5,213 nt of DNA from Leptolyngbyaceae cyanobacterium M65_K2018_010. Lineage in GTDB: Bacteria; Cyanobacteriota; Cyanobacteriia; Phormidesmidales; Phormidesmidaceae. Position 1 is the first letter of the stretch, and each line of letters begins with the position of its first letter. A model generated the notes under the pieces. The model had not been told where the DNA came from. It saw only the letters and a program-made list of their open reading frames with translations, and ran no database searches. Location of the stretch: assembly GCA_015295885.1 (NCBI GenBank), contig DVEE01000136.1, forward strand, positions 1 through 5,213, written 5' to 3'. The translations under genes were made by a program, and so were the position numbers. This document shows, in pieces, positions 1-4,152 of this stretch.

Positions 1-388
1 ACATGAGTTCATGGCTGAGAGCAGCGGCGGCGATGGCCGGATCGTCCACGATGGTCTTCTCTGGGGGAATGGCCTGCAGAACCCGTTTGCCTAACTCCAG
101 GGCAGCCAGAATAGTGGTAGCTTTGGCCGGGCCAACTCCAGATATTTGGGTCAGGTCGTGGGGGGTTACATCCCTAAGGGCGGTTAGAGGATCCCGTTGG
201 TGTTGCCCCAGTTCTTGCAGAATCAACTGCCCCAACCCCACGGCTGATAGTTTACCGGGCCCTTGTCCGGTACCAAGTAAAATGGCCAACAGTTCTGCTG
301 TGGATAGACTTTTGGCCCCATAGGTGAGCAGCCGTTCCCGCGGGCGATCGCTAGACGGCATGTCCAAGACTCGGACATGGTAGGTCAT
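1..388 (-). CDS. radC: RadC family protein, N-terminal part (runs off the left edge)
   Basis: The visible 129 codons encode the N-terminal half of a RadC/YicR-type protein. Residues 10-41 (DMPSSDRPRERL, then GAKSLSTAELLAILLGTG) are the typical RadC opening. Residues 82-90 (ISGVGPAKA) form a helix-hairpin-helix of the DNA-binding type, followed by the usual helix ending ELGKR near residue 102. The JAB1/MPN-like metal-binding domain that completes the family (usual length roughly 220-245 residues) lies outside the window, so its metal ligands cannot be checked. The ATG at 388 is chosen because an AGAGG lies 10 nt upstream and because the residues before the conserved DMPSSDRP fit cyanobacterial homologues; a second in-frame ATG is at 361. 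The historical link of RadC to DNA repair is weak and its molecular role is unsettled. It diverges from the DUF1824 gene across 83 bp. Confidence 0.93.
   Translation of the reverse strand, partial: MTYHVRVLDMPSSDRPRERLLTYGAKSLSTAELLAILLGTGQGPGKLSAVGLGQLILQELGQHQRDPLTALRDVTPHDLTQISGVGPAKATTILAALELGKRVLQAIPPEKTIVDDPAIAAAALSHELM
344..351. repeat. HIP1 octamer GCGATCGC
   Basis: This is an exact copy of the palindrome that is highly over-represented in many cyanobacterial genomes. It lies inside radC and serves mainly as a lineage marker. Confidence 0.85.
359..379. repeat. Perfect 7-bp inverted repeat within the first codons of radC
   Basis: CATGTCC (359-365) and GGACATG (373-379) are exact reverse complements separated by 7 nt. 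In radC mRNA this would be a hairpin covering codons 4 to 10, just after the start codon, and one arm contains the alternative ATG at 361. Whether it affects translation is not shown by the sequence. Confidence 0.6.
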
Positions 389-398
389 ACTGGTTTAA

Positions 399-403
399 CC
401 TCT
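399..403 (-). promoter_or_regulatory. Ribosome binding site supporting the radC start at 388
   Basis: On the minus strand the sequence reads AGAGG and ends 10 nt before the ATG at 388. It favours this start over the in-frame ATG at 361, which lies inside a hairpin arm. The spacing is slightly long, so support is moderate. Confidence 0.45.
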
Positions 404-422
404 GGCCCTTCAGCCGGTAGCC

Positions 423-440
423 TTGGGTTATTAATCCCAA
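423..440. promoter_or_regulatory. Inverted repeat in the radC / DUF1824 divergent spacer, possible operator
   Basis: TTGGG (423-427) and CCCAA (436-440) flank an AT-rich 8-bp centre (TTATTAAT). It lies near the middle of the 83-bp divergent spacer, where either promoter could be affected. For the rightward gene, a weak TTGGGT (423-428) and TATCAA (448-453) resemble -35 and -10 elements, but their 19-bp spacing is long. No known regulator motif is recognised, so the operator reading is inference. Confidence 0.25.
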
Positions 441-471
441 AGTTCCCTATCAATCATCGTTGAGAATTCCC

Positions 472-900
472 ATGGTATCCACCAATCCTGCGGCCGCCGA
501 TTTAGGTGTCAGGCGTCAGCGCCTGAGCCAATTTAGCTGCCTAACCACGCCACCCCAGCTCAGTTCAGAGGAAACCGCCCAGGTACAGCAAGACCTGCGG
601 TTATTTAACGAACTATCCGATTACCAAACCCTGGGTATCTGTGCCAGTTCCCTGACCGAAGCCAAACTGGCTATGGAATCCTTCCTGGATGCCTTGGGGG
701 TCTCGGTTGATTTAGACCTACCTGACCGCAATGGGCCCGTTTACCTCAAGTTCAACACCCTGAAAGGTGCCTGGTATCTGGATGACTACAGTGGCCGTTC
801 CCGGGGGGTGCTAATCACCTTTCATGCTTCCGAACCTGAGGTCGCCGAGCTAGTGGGAACCTATGGCCCCTTCCCCTTTGACCTGTTTAGGGCAACCTAA
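472..900 (+). CDS. DUF1824 family protein (function unknown)
   Basis: The gene encodes a small soluble protein of 142 residues with no signal peptide or membrane segment. The recognisable family part is the C-terminal half: NGPVYLKFNT (about 87-96), WYLDDYSGRSRGVLITFHAS (101-120) and GTYGPFPFDLF (129-139). The region from about 34 to 75 looks helical and the conserved half looks rich in beta strands. I recognise this pattern as DUF1824, a family found in cyanobacteria whose function I do not know. The ATG at 472 is preferred over the in-frame TTG at 460 because ATG is the stronger initiator; neither has a clear Shine-Dalgarno sequence. The gene is divergent from radC and convergent with ugd, so it is probably transcribed alone. 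Confidence 0.85.
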   Translation: MVSTNPAAADLGVRRQRLSQFSCLTTPPQLSSEETAQVQQDLRLFNELSDYQTLGICASSLTEAKLAMESFLDALGVSVDLDLPDRNGPVYLKFNTLKGAWYLDDYSGRSRGVLITFHASEPEVAELVGTYGPFPFDLFRAT

Positions 901-956
901 ACCCAACCCCCGTCTCCTAACTGGTAGGTTCTGAACAGGCCGCATCAGGTTGCGCT

Positions 957-986
957 AAGGGAGCCTAAGTGAAACTAGACTCCCTT
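957..986. repeat. Stem-loop AAGGGAG / CTCCCTT
   Basis: The 7-bp arms at 957-963 and 980-986 are perfect complements around a 16-nt loop. It begins 57 bp after the DUF1824 stop, where a transcript end would be expected, but no U-tract follows. It could be a 3' processing or end structure; this is inference. Confidence 0.4.
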
Positions 987-990
987 GCCG

Positions 991-1007
991 CCAGCTAGAT
1001 TTGCTGG
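991..1007. repeat. Stem-loop CCAGC / GCTGG
   Basis: The 5-bp arms at 991-995 and 1003-1007 enclose a 7-nt loop, immediately after the 957-986 stem-loop. On the plus strand it is followed by GCTAAAA and not by a T-run. The two stems in tandem may mark the 3' end of the DUF1824 transcript. Confidence 0.35.
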
Positions 1008-1035
1008 GCTAAAACCCGAACATTCACTGATTGCC

Positions 1036-1177
1036 AAGTAGGTGAGTCTAATGAATTGTCAGCAGGGAGTTTGGGGGCTGCACCCTTCGGCTGAGCGGCG
1101 CACGGCGAAGCCCTCAGGCAGGGGGGCCACCCTCTCCACCCCCAACCGCATCTTCTATTTAATGGCACCACCTACTT
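1036..1177. repeat. 142-bp imperfect palindrome (possible MITE-like repeat or structured RNA)
   Basis: AAGTAGGTG (1036-1044) is the exact reverse complement of CACCTACTT (1169-1177). Inside it, CTAATGAATTG (1048-1058) can pair with CTATTTAATGG (1155-1165) at 9 of 11 positions counting two G-U pairs, and TTGGGGG (1071-1077) pairs perfectly with CCCCCAA (1139-1145). At the tip, CTTCG (1085-1089) pairs with CGAAG (1106-1110). The transcript would be a long rod. ACTGA occurs just outside both ends (1026-1030 and 1178-1182), but the left copy is 5 bp from the arm, so a target-site duplication is only a possibility. The tip region CTTCGGCTGAGCGG resembles palindromic repeats scattered in cyanobacterial genomes. 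No coding sequence lies inside it. Confidence 0.5.
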
Positions 1178-1212
1178 ACTGAAAGGATTTCCCAGTGCTC
1201 TCATAGAGGGCT

Positions 1213-2601
1213 TTAACGACCAATACCCAGGTATTGGAAGCCAGCCCGAACCAGAGCCTCTCGGTCCAGGAAATTGCGCCCATCGATCAGAATGGGGCTA
1301 TTCATGCGCTCAGCCATAGCGCTGTAGTCGAGGTCTAGGAATTGGTGCCAATCCGTCACCAGTACCAGGGCATCACACCCATCTGCTAAGTGGGTGGGAT
1401 CGCTTTCCACGATCACCCCCGTGAGGCCATGGCGCAGCCCACTTTGGGAGACGATCGGGTCATAGGCCTTGACTTTAGCCCCTAGGCGATTGAGCTGCTC
1501 AATCAAAATTAGGGAAGGGGCATCACGCAGGTCATCGGTATCGGGTTTGAAGGTGAGTCCTAGGAGACCCACGGTTTTGCCCTTGAGAATTTTCAGAACC
1601 TGCTGCAGTTTTTCCAGGGTGATTTGGCGTTGGCGGCTATTGACATCCACGGCCGCCTTAAGCAGTTGCGCGTCGTAACCGTAGTCCTCAGCGGTGTGAA
1701 TCAGGGCTGAAACATCCTTGGGAAAGCAGGAGCCGCCCCAACCCAGACCCGCTTGCAAAAACTTCTGGCCAATGCGGGAATCCAGACCGATGCCAGCGGC
1801 TACCTGGGTAATATCAGCTCCCACGCGATCGCAGATATTGGCAATTTCGTTAATGAAGCTAATCTTGGTGGCTAGAAATGAGTTGGCCGCATACTTAACC
1901 ATTTCCGCCGAACTGAGATCCGTGACCAGCACCGGCACCGGTTCGCCGCCAGGTTGTTCTCGATAGCGACCGGCAACGATGGGGGCGTACAGATCCTTCA
2001 TTAAGCCAATGGCCCGTGGACTATTACTACCCAGGACAATGCGATCGGGATTGAAGGTGTCATAGATCGCCGAACCTTCCCGTAGGAACTCGGGATTGCT
2101 CACCACATCAAAGTCCGCCACCACCTCAGGGTGAGGCATCGATGGCCGATCTCCGGCGGCAACGGGCACCTTTTGCCGTTCCGCCACGCCGTCGAGCACA
2201 ATCATGCGCACCCAGTCCCCAGAGCCAATGGGAACAGTGGATTTGTTCACAATCACCTTGTACCCACCATTCAGGTGAGTGCCAATGCCCCTGGCTACGG
2301 CCTCAACGTAGCGGGTATCACTTTCCCCGTTGGGCAGGGCTGGGGTGCCCACCGCGATGAACAGAATCTCCCCATGCTCAACACCCTGCTTCAAATCCGT
2401 GGAAAACTGTAGATGTCCGGCGGCCATGGACGACTTCATCAGCTCCGACAGGCCCGGCTCAAAAATGGGGGATTGCCCCGACTGCATGAGCTTGACCTTC
2501 TCTTCGTTGACGTCGATACAGATCACATCGTGGCCAATATGGGCCAGACAAACACCAGTTACCAAACCCACGTAACCGGTTCCAATGACACATACCCGCA
2601 T
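1213..2601 (-). CDS. ugd: UDP-glucose 6-dehydrogenase
   Basis: The cytoplasmic enzyme oxidises UDP-glucose to UDP-glucuronate with two NAD+. The 462-residue product has the full three-part structure. The N-terminal Rossmann fold carries GTGYVG (7-12), the segment FIAVGTP (81-87) and NKSTVP (119-124). SNPEFLREG (168-176) and the central helix VKYAANSFLATK with K236 and N240 follow. The catalytic loop GGSCFPKD (289-296) contains the nucleophile C292, with K295 and D296. The C-terminal UDP-binding domain has GLTFKPDTDDLRD (348-360). All expected catalytic residues are present. The ATG at 2601 is chosen because GAGGG lies 8 nt upstream; the in-frame TTG at 2607 would leave only about 2 nt. The segment between residues 131 and 163 seems longer than in compact bacterial homologues. 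The gene lies 230 bp downstream of the decarboxylase gene that uses its product. Confidence 0.97.
   Translation of the reverse strand: MRVCVIGTGYVGLVTGVCLAHIGHDVICIDVNEEKVKLMQSGQSPIFEPGLSELMKSSMAAGHLQFSTDLKQGVEHGEILFIAVGTPALPNGESDTRYVEAVARGIGTHLNGGYKVIVNKSTVPIGSGDWVRMIVLDGVAERQKVPVAAGDRPSMPHPEVVADFDVVSNPEFLREGSAIYDTFNPDRIVLGSNSPRAIGLMKDLYAPIVAGRYREQPGGEPVPVLVTDLSSAEMVKYAANSFLATKISFINEIANICDRVGADITQVAAGIGLDSRIGQKFLQAGLGWGGSCFPKDVSALIHTAEDYGYDAQLLKAAVDVNSRQRQITLEKLQQVLKILKGKTVGLLGLTFKPDTDDLRDAPSLILIEQLNRLGAKVKAYDPIVSQSGLRHGLTGVIVESDPTHLADGCDALVLVTDWHQFLDLDYSAMAERMNSPILIDGRNFLDREALVRAGFQYLGIGR
1825..1832. repeat. HIP1 octamer GCGATCGC
   Basis: This second exact HIP1 copy lies inside ugd. Two copies in 5.2 kb exceed the chance expectation of well under one and support a cyanobacterial source. 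Confidence 0.85.
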
Positions 2602-2609
2602 TATCAATA

Positions 2610-2614
2610 CCCTC
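2610..2614 (-). promoter_or_regulatory. Ribosome binding site deciding the ugd start
   Basis: The minus strand reads GAGGG, ending 8 nt before the ATG at 2601. This is good spacing for that ATG and too close for the upstream TTG at 2607. Confidence 0.6.
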
Positions 2615-2617
2615 GTC

Positions 2618-2641
2618 TTTACATTAGTACGGTTTTACATC
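2618..2641 (+). promoter_or_regulatory. Direct repeat TTTACAT, 16-bp period, upstream of ugd
   Basis: TTTACATT (2618-2625) and TTTACATC (2634-2641) are separated by 8 bp and lie 17-40 bp before the ugd start. Each octamer resembles a half of the cyanobacterial HLR1 element bound by the response regulator RpaB (consensus K-TTACA-W-W repeated with a 2-bp gap). Here the gap is 8 bp, so it is not a canonical HLR1. A binding role is inference. Confidence 0.3.
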
Positions 2642-2667
2642 GGTACAGGGCAGGCCAAGGCCTACCG
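2641..2667. repeat. Inverted repeat CGGTA / TACCG in the ugd upstream region
   Basis: The 5-bp arms at 2641-2645 and 2663-2667 flank a 17-nt loop that contains AGGCCAAGGCC. It would fold in the ugd leader if transcription starts far enough upstream. The stem is short and could be chance. Confidence 0.25.
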
Positions 2668-2710
2668 AGACAGCAGTCTTTAAAGGTTTCGGATCAATGC
2701 CTTCCGGAAG

Positions 2711-2745
2711 CGAGTGAAGAGGCTAGGAGCTAAGGACCTCACTCG
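2711..2745. repeat. Stem-loop CGAGTGA / TCACTCG between the decarboxylase gene and ugd
   Basis: Perfect 7-bp arms at 2711-2717 and 2739-2745 enclose a 21-nt loop, and the 10-bp palindrome CTTCCGGAAG (2701-2710) abuts it. Read on the minus strand it lies 87-121 nt after the decarboxylase stop, with no T-run behind it. It could be a processing site, a factor-dependent end or a leader structure of ugd. The 230-bp spacer (2602-2831) shows no coding frame I trust. Confidence 0.4.
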
Positions 2746-2831
2746 AGGACATCACCCTCAGCGGCATCTTCTAACCCTGGCTTCCAGTCAGGCGATGGAT
2801 GTACCCTGGAGCAAGCCCACCACCGTCCGGC

Positions 2832-3800
2832 CTAGGCCTGGGGGACAGGCTGGGGCATCGCCTGCAAGCTATCCAGATCCAAGCGGCTGCGAAAATCCTC
2901 GATGGTGAGAGCCAGCCCCTCCTGCAGGGGAACGGAAGGACGCCAATTTAAGAAAGTCTGAGCCCGGGTGATGTCGGGTTTACGCCGTTGCGGATCATCC
3001 TGAGGCAGGGGCTTATAAACTAGGTCAACCCCAGGATTGACCATAGCCTGAACGGTTTGGGCCAACTCAAGAATGGTGTACTCGCTGGGATTACCAAGAT
3101 TGACGGGGCCCAGGTAATCCCCATTCATTAGCCGCATTAAGCCTTCTACCAGGTCGGAAACATAACAAAAACTGCGGGTTTGGGCCCCAGTGCCGTAGAC
3201 GGTGAGGGGAATACCCCGCAGCGCTTGGACGACAAAATTACTCACTACCCGACCGTCGTTTTCCAACATGCGAGGGCCATAGGTGTTAAAAATGCGAGCT
3301 ACCCGAATATCCACATTGTTTTGCCGGTGGTAGTCAAAGGCCAGGGTCTCAGCCACCCGTTTACCCTCGTCATAACAACTGCGAATGCCAATGGGATTGA
3401 CATTGCCCCGATAGTCCTCCGATTGAGGATGCACCTCAGGATCACCATAGACCTCTGACGTGGAGGCGAGCAGAAAGCGAGCTTTAACCCGCTTGGCCAA
3501 GCCCAACATATTCAGGGTGCCCATGACATTGGTTTTAATGGTTTTGACCGGATTGTACTGGTAGTGTACCGGTGAGGCAGGGCAAGCCAGGTGATAAATT
3601 TGGTCTACTTCGAGACGGATAGGTTCCGTGACATCGTGGCGGATTAACTCAAAGTAGGGATTATCAAGCCATTGCAGGATATTTCGTTTATGGCCAGTGT
3701 AAAAGTTATCCAGACAGATCACTTCATGGCCCTCTAACATAAGTCGGTCAATCAGGTGCGACCCAATAAACCCTGCACCACCGGTTACCAGTATTCTCAT
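2832..3800 (-). CDS. uxs: UDP-glucuronate decarboxylase (UDP-xylose synthase), SDR family
   Basis: The enzyme converts UDP-glucuronate to UDP-xylose and CO2 through an NAD+-bound 4-keto intermediate. The 322-residue protein is an extended short-chain dehydrogenase/reductase. The GGAGFIG nucleotide loop is at 7-13, DNFYTGHKRN at 31-40 and HDVTEP at 55-60. The active-site strand LASTSEVYGDP spans 111-121, and the catalytic pair Y143/K147 sits in the block NPIGIRSCYDEGKRVAE, a hallmark of UXS that separates it from dTDP-glucose dehydratases and GalE. YGTGAQTRSF (202-211) and DDPQRRKPDI (268-277) complete the substrate pocket. There is no membrane segment, unlike eukaryotic Golgi forms. The last 15 or so residues are a variable tail. 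The ATG at 3800 begins the canonical MRILVTGGAGFIG; its Shine-Dalgarno sequence is weak (AGG 11 nt upstream). It precedes ugd, which makes its substrate. Confidence 0.95.
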   Translation of the reverse strand: MRILVTGGAGFIGSHLIDRLMLEGHEVICLDNFYTGHKRNILQWLDNPYFELIRHDVTEPIRLEVDQIYHLACPASPVHYQYNPVKTIKTNVMGTLNMLGLAKRVKARFLLASTSEVYGDPEVHPQSEDYRGNVNPIGIRSCYDEGKRVAETLAFDYHRQNNVDIRVARIFNTYGPRMLENDGRVVSNFVVQALRGIPLTVYGTGAQTRSFCYVSDLVEGLMRLMNGDYLGPVNLGNPSEYTILELAQTVQAMVNPGVDLVYKPLPQDDPQRRKPDITRAQTFLNWRPSVPLQEGLALTIEDFRSRLDLDSLQAMPQPVPQA

Positions 3801-3805
3801 AGATC

Positions 3806-3833
3806 AATATACCTAAGAAATCCTATGGGTTAA
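3806..3833 (-). promoter_or_regulatory. Possible decarboxylase promoter (TTAACC, 16 bp, TATATT)
   Basis: On the minus strand TTAACC (3833-3828) and TATATT (3811-3806) form a weak -35/-10 pair with 16-bp spacing. A start from it would fall at or near the ATG, giving an almost leaderless mRNA. An alternative -10, TAGGAT (3825-3820), would give a short leader but lacks a good -35. Neither is strong. Confidence 0.2.
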
Positions 3834-3841
3834 GCTGCTCC

Positions 3842-3865
3842 AACATCCAGGAAAACATCCAGGAA
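3842..3865. repeat. Tandem 12-bp repeat (two perfect copies)
   Basis: AACATCCAGGAA occurs twice head to tail at 3842-3853 and 3854-3865, 42-65 bp upstream of the decarboxylase start. The position suits an activator site or a replication-slippage duplication; the sequence alone cannot decide. Confidence 0.6.
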
Positions 3866-3877
3866 ACTGGAATAACA

Positions 3878-3887
3878 CCTGGCCAGG
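3878..3887. repeat. 10-bp palindrome CCTGGCCAGG
   Basis: A perfect palindrome lies 12 bp beyond the 12-bp tandem repeat, about 78 bp upstream of the decarboxylase start. It is short enough to be chance, but it belongs to a cluster of symmetric elements. Confidence 0.3.
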
Positions 3888-3922
3888 GCTAAGAAGTTTC
3901 CTTGCCGATTGCGCCAGGGAAG

Positions 3923-3956
3923 CTTGTAGCAGAACGTTCTTGTAACAGAACATTTA
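3923..3956. repeat. Tandem 16-bp repeat with embedded palindrome, possible regulator site
   Basis: TGTAGCAGAACGTTCT (3925-3940) and TGTAACAGAACATTTA (3941-3956) match at 12 of 16 positions. The first copy ends in the perfect palindrome AGAACGTTCT (3931-3940). On the minus strand the same DNA reads GTTACAAG, 8 bp, GCTACAAG (3946-3923), the same octamer-gap-octamer layout as the repeat upstream of ugd. It lies about 123-156 bp upstream of the decarboxylase start. Binding by a regulator is inference. Confidence 0.45.
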
Positions 3957-3976
3957 TGGGCAATGTATCACTTCTT

Positions 3977-3993
3977 CACAGGATTGATCTGTG
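3977..3993. repeat. Inverted repeat CACAG / CTGTG
   Basis: The 5-bp arms at 3977-3981 and 3989-3993 flank GATTGAT. It resembles a small hairpin or dyad. It does not match the CRP-type consensus TGTGA-N6-TCACA in order or spacing. Confidence 0.25.
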
Positions 3994-4022
3994 GCTAGAG
4001 TGGAATTCACACAACTTTCACT

Positions 4023-4036
4023 CTGGGTACTGGGTA
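4023..4036. repeat. Tandem 7-bp repeat CTGGGTA
   Basis: CTGGGTA is repeated perfectly at 4023-4029 and 4030-4036. The core CTGGGT also occurs in the inverted repeat at 4090-4112. It lies about 117-130 nt past the lepA stop codon in the direction of lepA transcription. Confidence 0.4.
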
Positions 4037-4089
4037 TGGATCTTTGCTGTGGCGTTCCAAGTTGAGGGGGACCACCGCCGATGCCAGGC

Positions 4090-4112
4090 ACCCAGAGTTT
4101 TGGCGGCTGGGT
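4090..4112. repeat. Stem-loop ACCCAG / CTGGGT after lepA
   Basis: The 6-bp arms at 4090-4095 and 4107-4112 enclose an 11-nt loop, 41-63 nt past the lepA stop. A competing CCGCC (4075-4079) / GGCGG (4102-4106) stem overlaps it. Neither is followed by a T-run on the minus strand, so this is at most a candidate lepA 3' end structure. Confidence 0.3.
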
Positions 4113-4152
4113 CTAACCATCCCCATGGGCAGGACCGGCCAGTGAGGGGGCG

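Larger units (their letters stand above)
901..1212. other. Convergent intergenic region without a gene, rich in inverted repeats
   Basis: This 312-bp stretch separates the 3' ends of the DUF1824 gene and ugd. I see no convincing coding frame and no tRNA-like T-arm. It holds two short stem-loops (957-986 and 991-1007) and a long imperfect palindrome (1036-1177). A small CTCT-CAT-AGAG hairpin at 1198-1208 lies directly after the ugd stop. None of these stems is followed by a T-run on either strand, so a classical intrinsic terminator cannot be called. Confidence 0.7.
3801..4152. other. Spacer between lepA and the decarboxylase gene: no gene, several short repeats
   Basis: This 352-bp stretch contains no believable coding frame; the frames that cross it start on TTG and run mainly antisense to lepA. 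It holds three separate short tandem repeats (12-bp, 16-bp and 7-bp units), a 10-bp palindrome and two inverted repeats, each listed separately. The end nearest the decarboxylase gene should contain its promoter and the far end the lepA 3' region. Confidence 0.65.

Noticed and set aside
3..323. Plus-strand open frame of about 106 codons
   Set aside because: It is antisense to radC, whose protein sequence on the minus strand is clearly recognisable. The plus-strand product is low-complexity and matches no family I know.
1036..1177. 6S RNA as the identity of the long palindrome
   Set aside because: The length is shorter than usual for cyanobacterial 6S RNA, the large central bubble is not evident, and no typical neighbouring gene is present; a generic palindromic repeat or structured element is the safer call.
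2621..2648. Possible NtcA site (GTA-N8-TAC) upstream of ugd
   Set aside because: The GTA and TAC triplets present are 6 bp apart, not 8, and no suitably placed -10 element accompanies them.
2413..2733. Plus-strand open frame spanning the ugd start and the upstream spacer
   Set aside because: Most of it is antisense to the conserved N-terminal Rossmann region of Ugd, and its product resembles no known protein.
3977..4011. Possible CRP-type site (TGTGA-N6-TCACA)
   Set aside because: The half-sites are in the wrong order (CACAG then CTGTG) or 12 bp apart, so the consensus is not met.
4090..4112. Intrinsic terminator for lepA
   Set aside because: A stem-loop is present but no run of T follows it on the minus strand, so the defining second half of the signal is missing.
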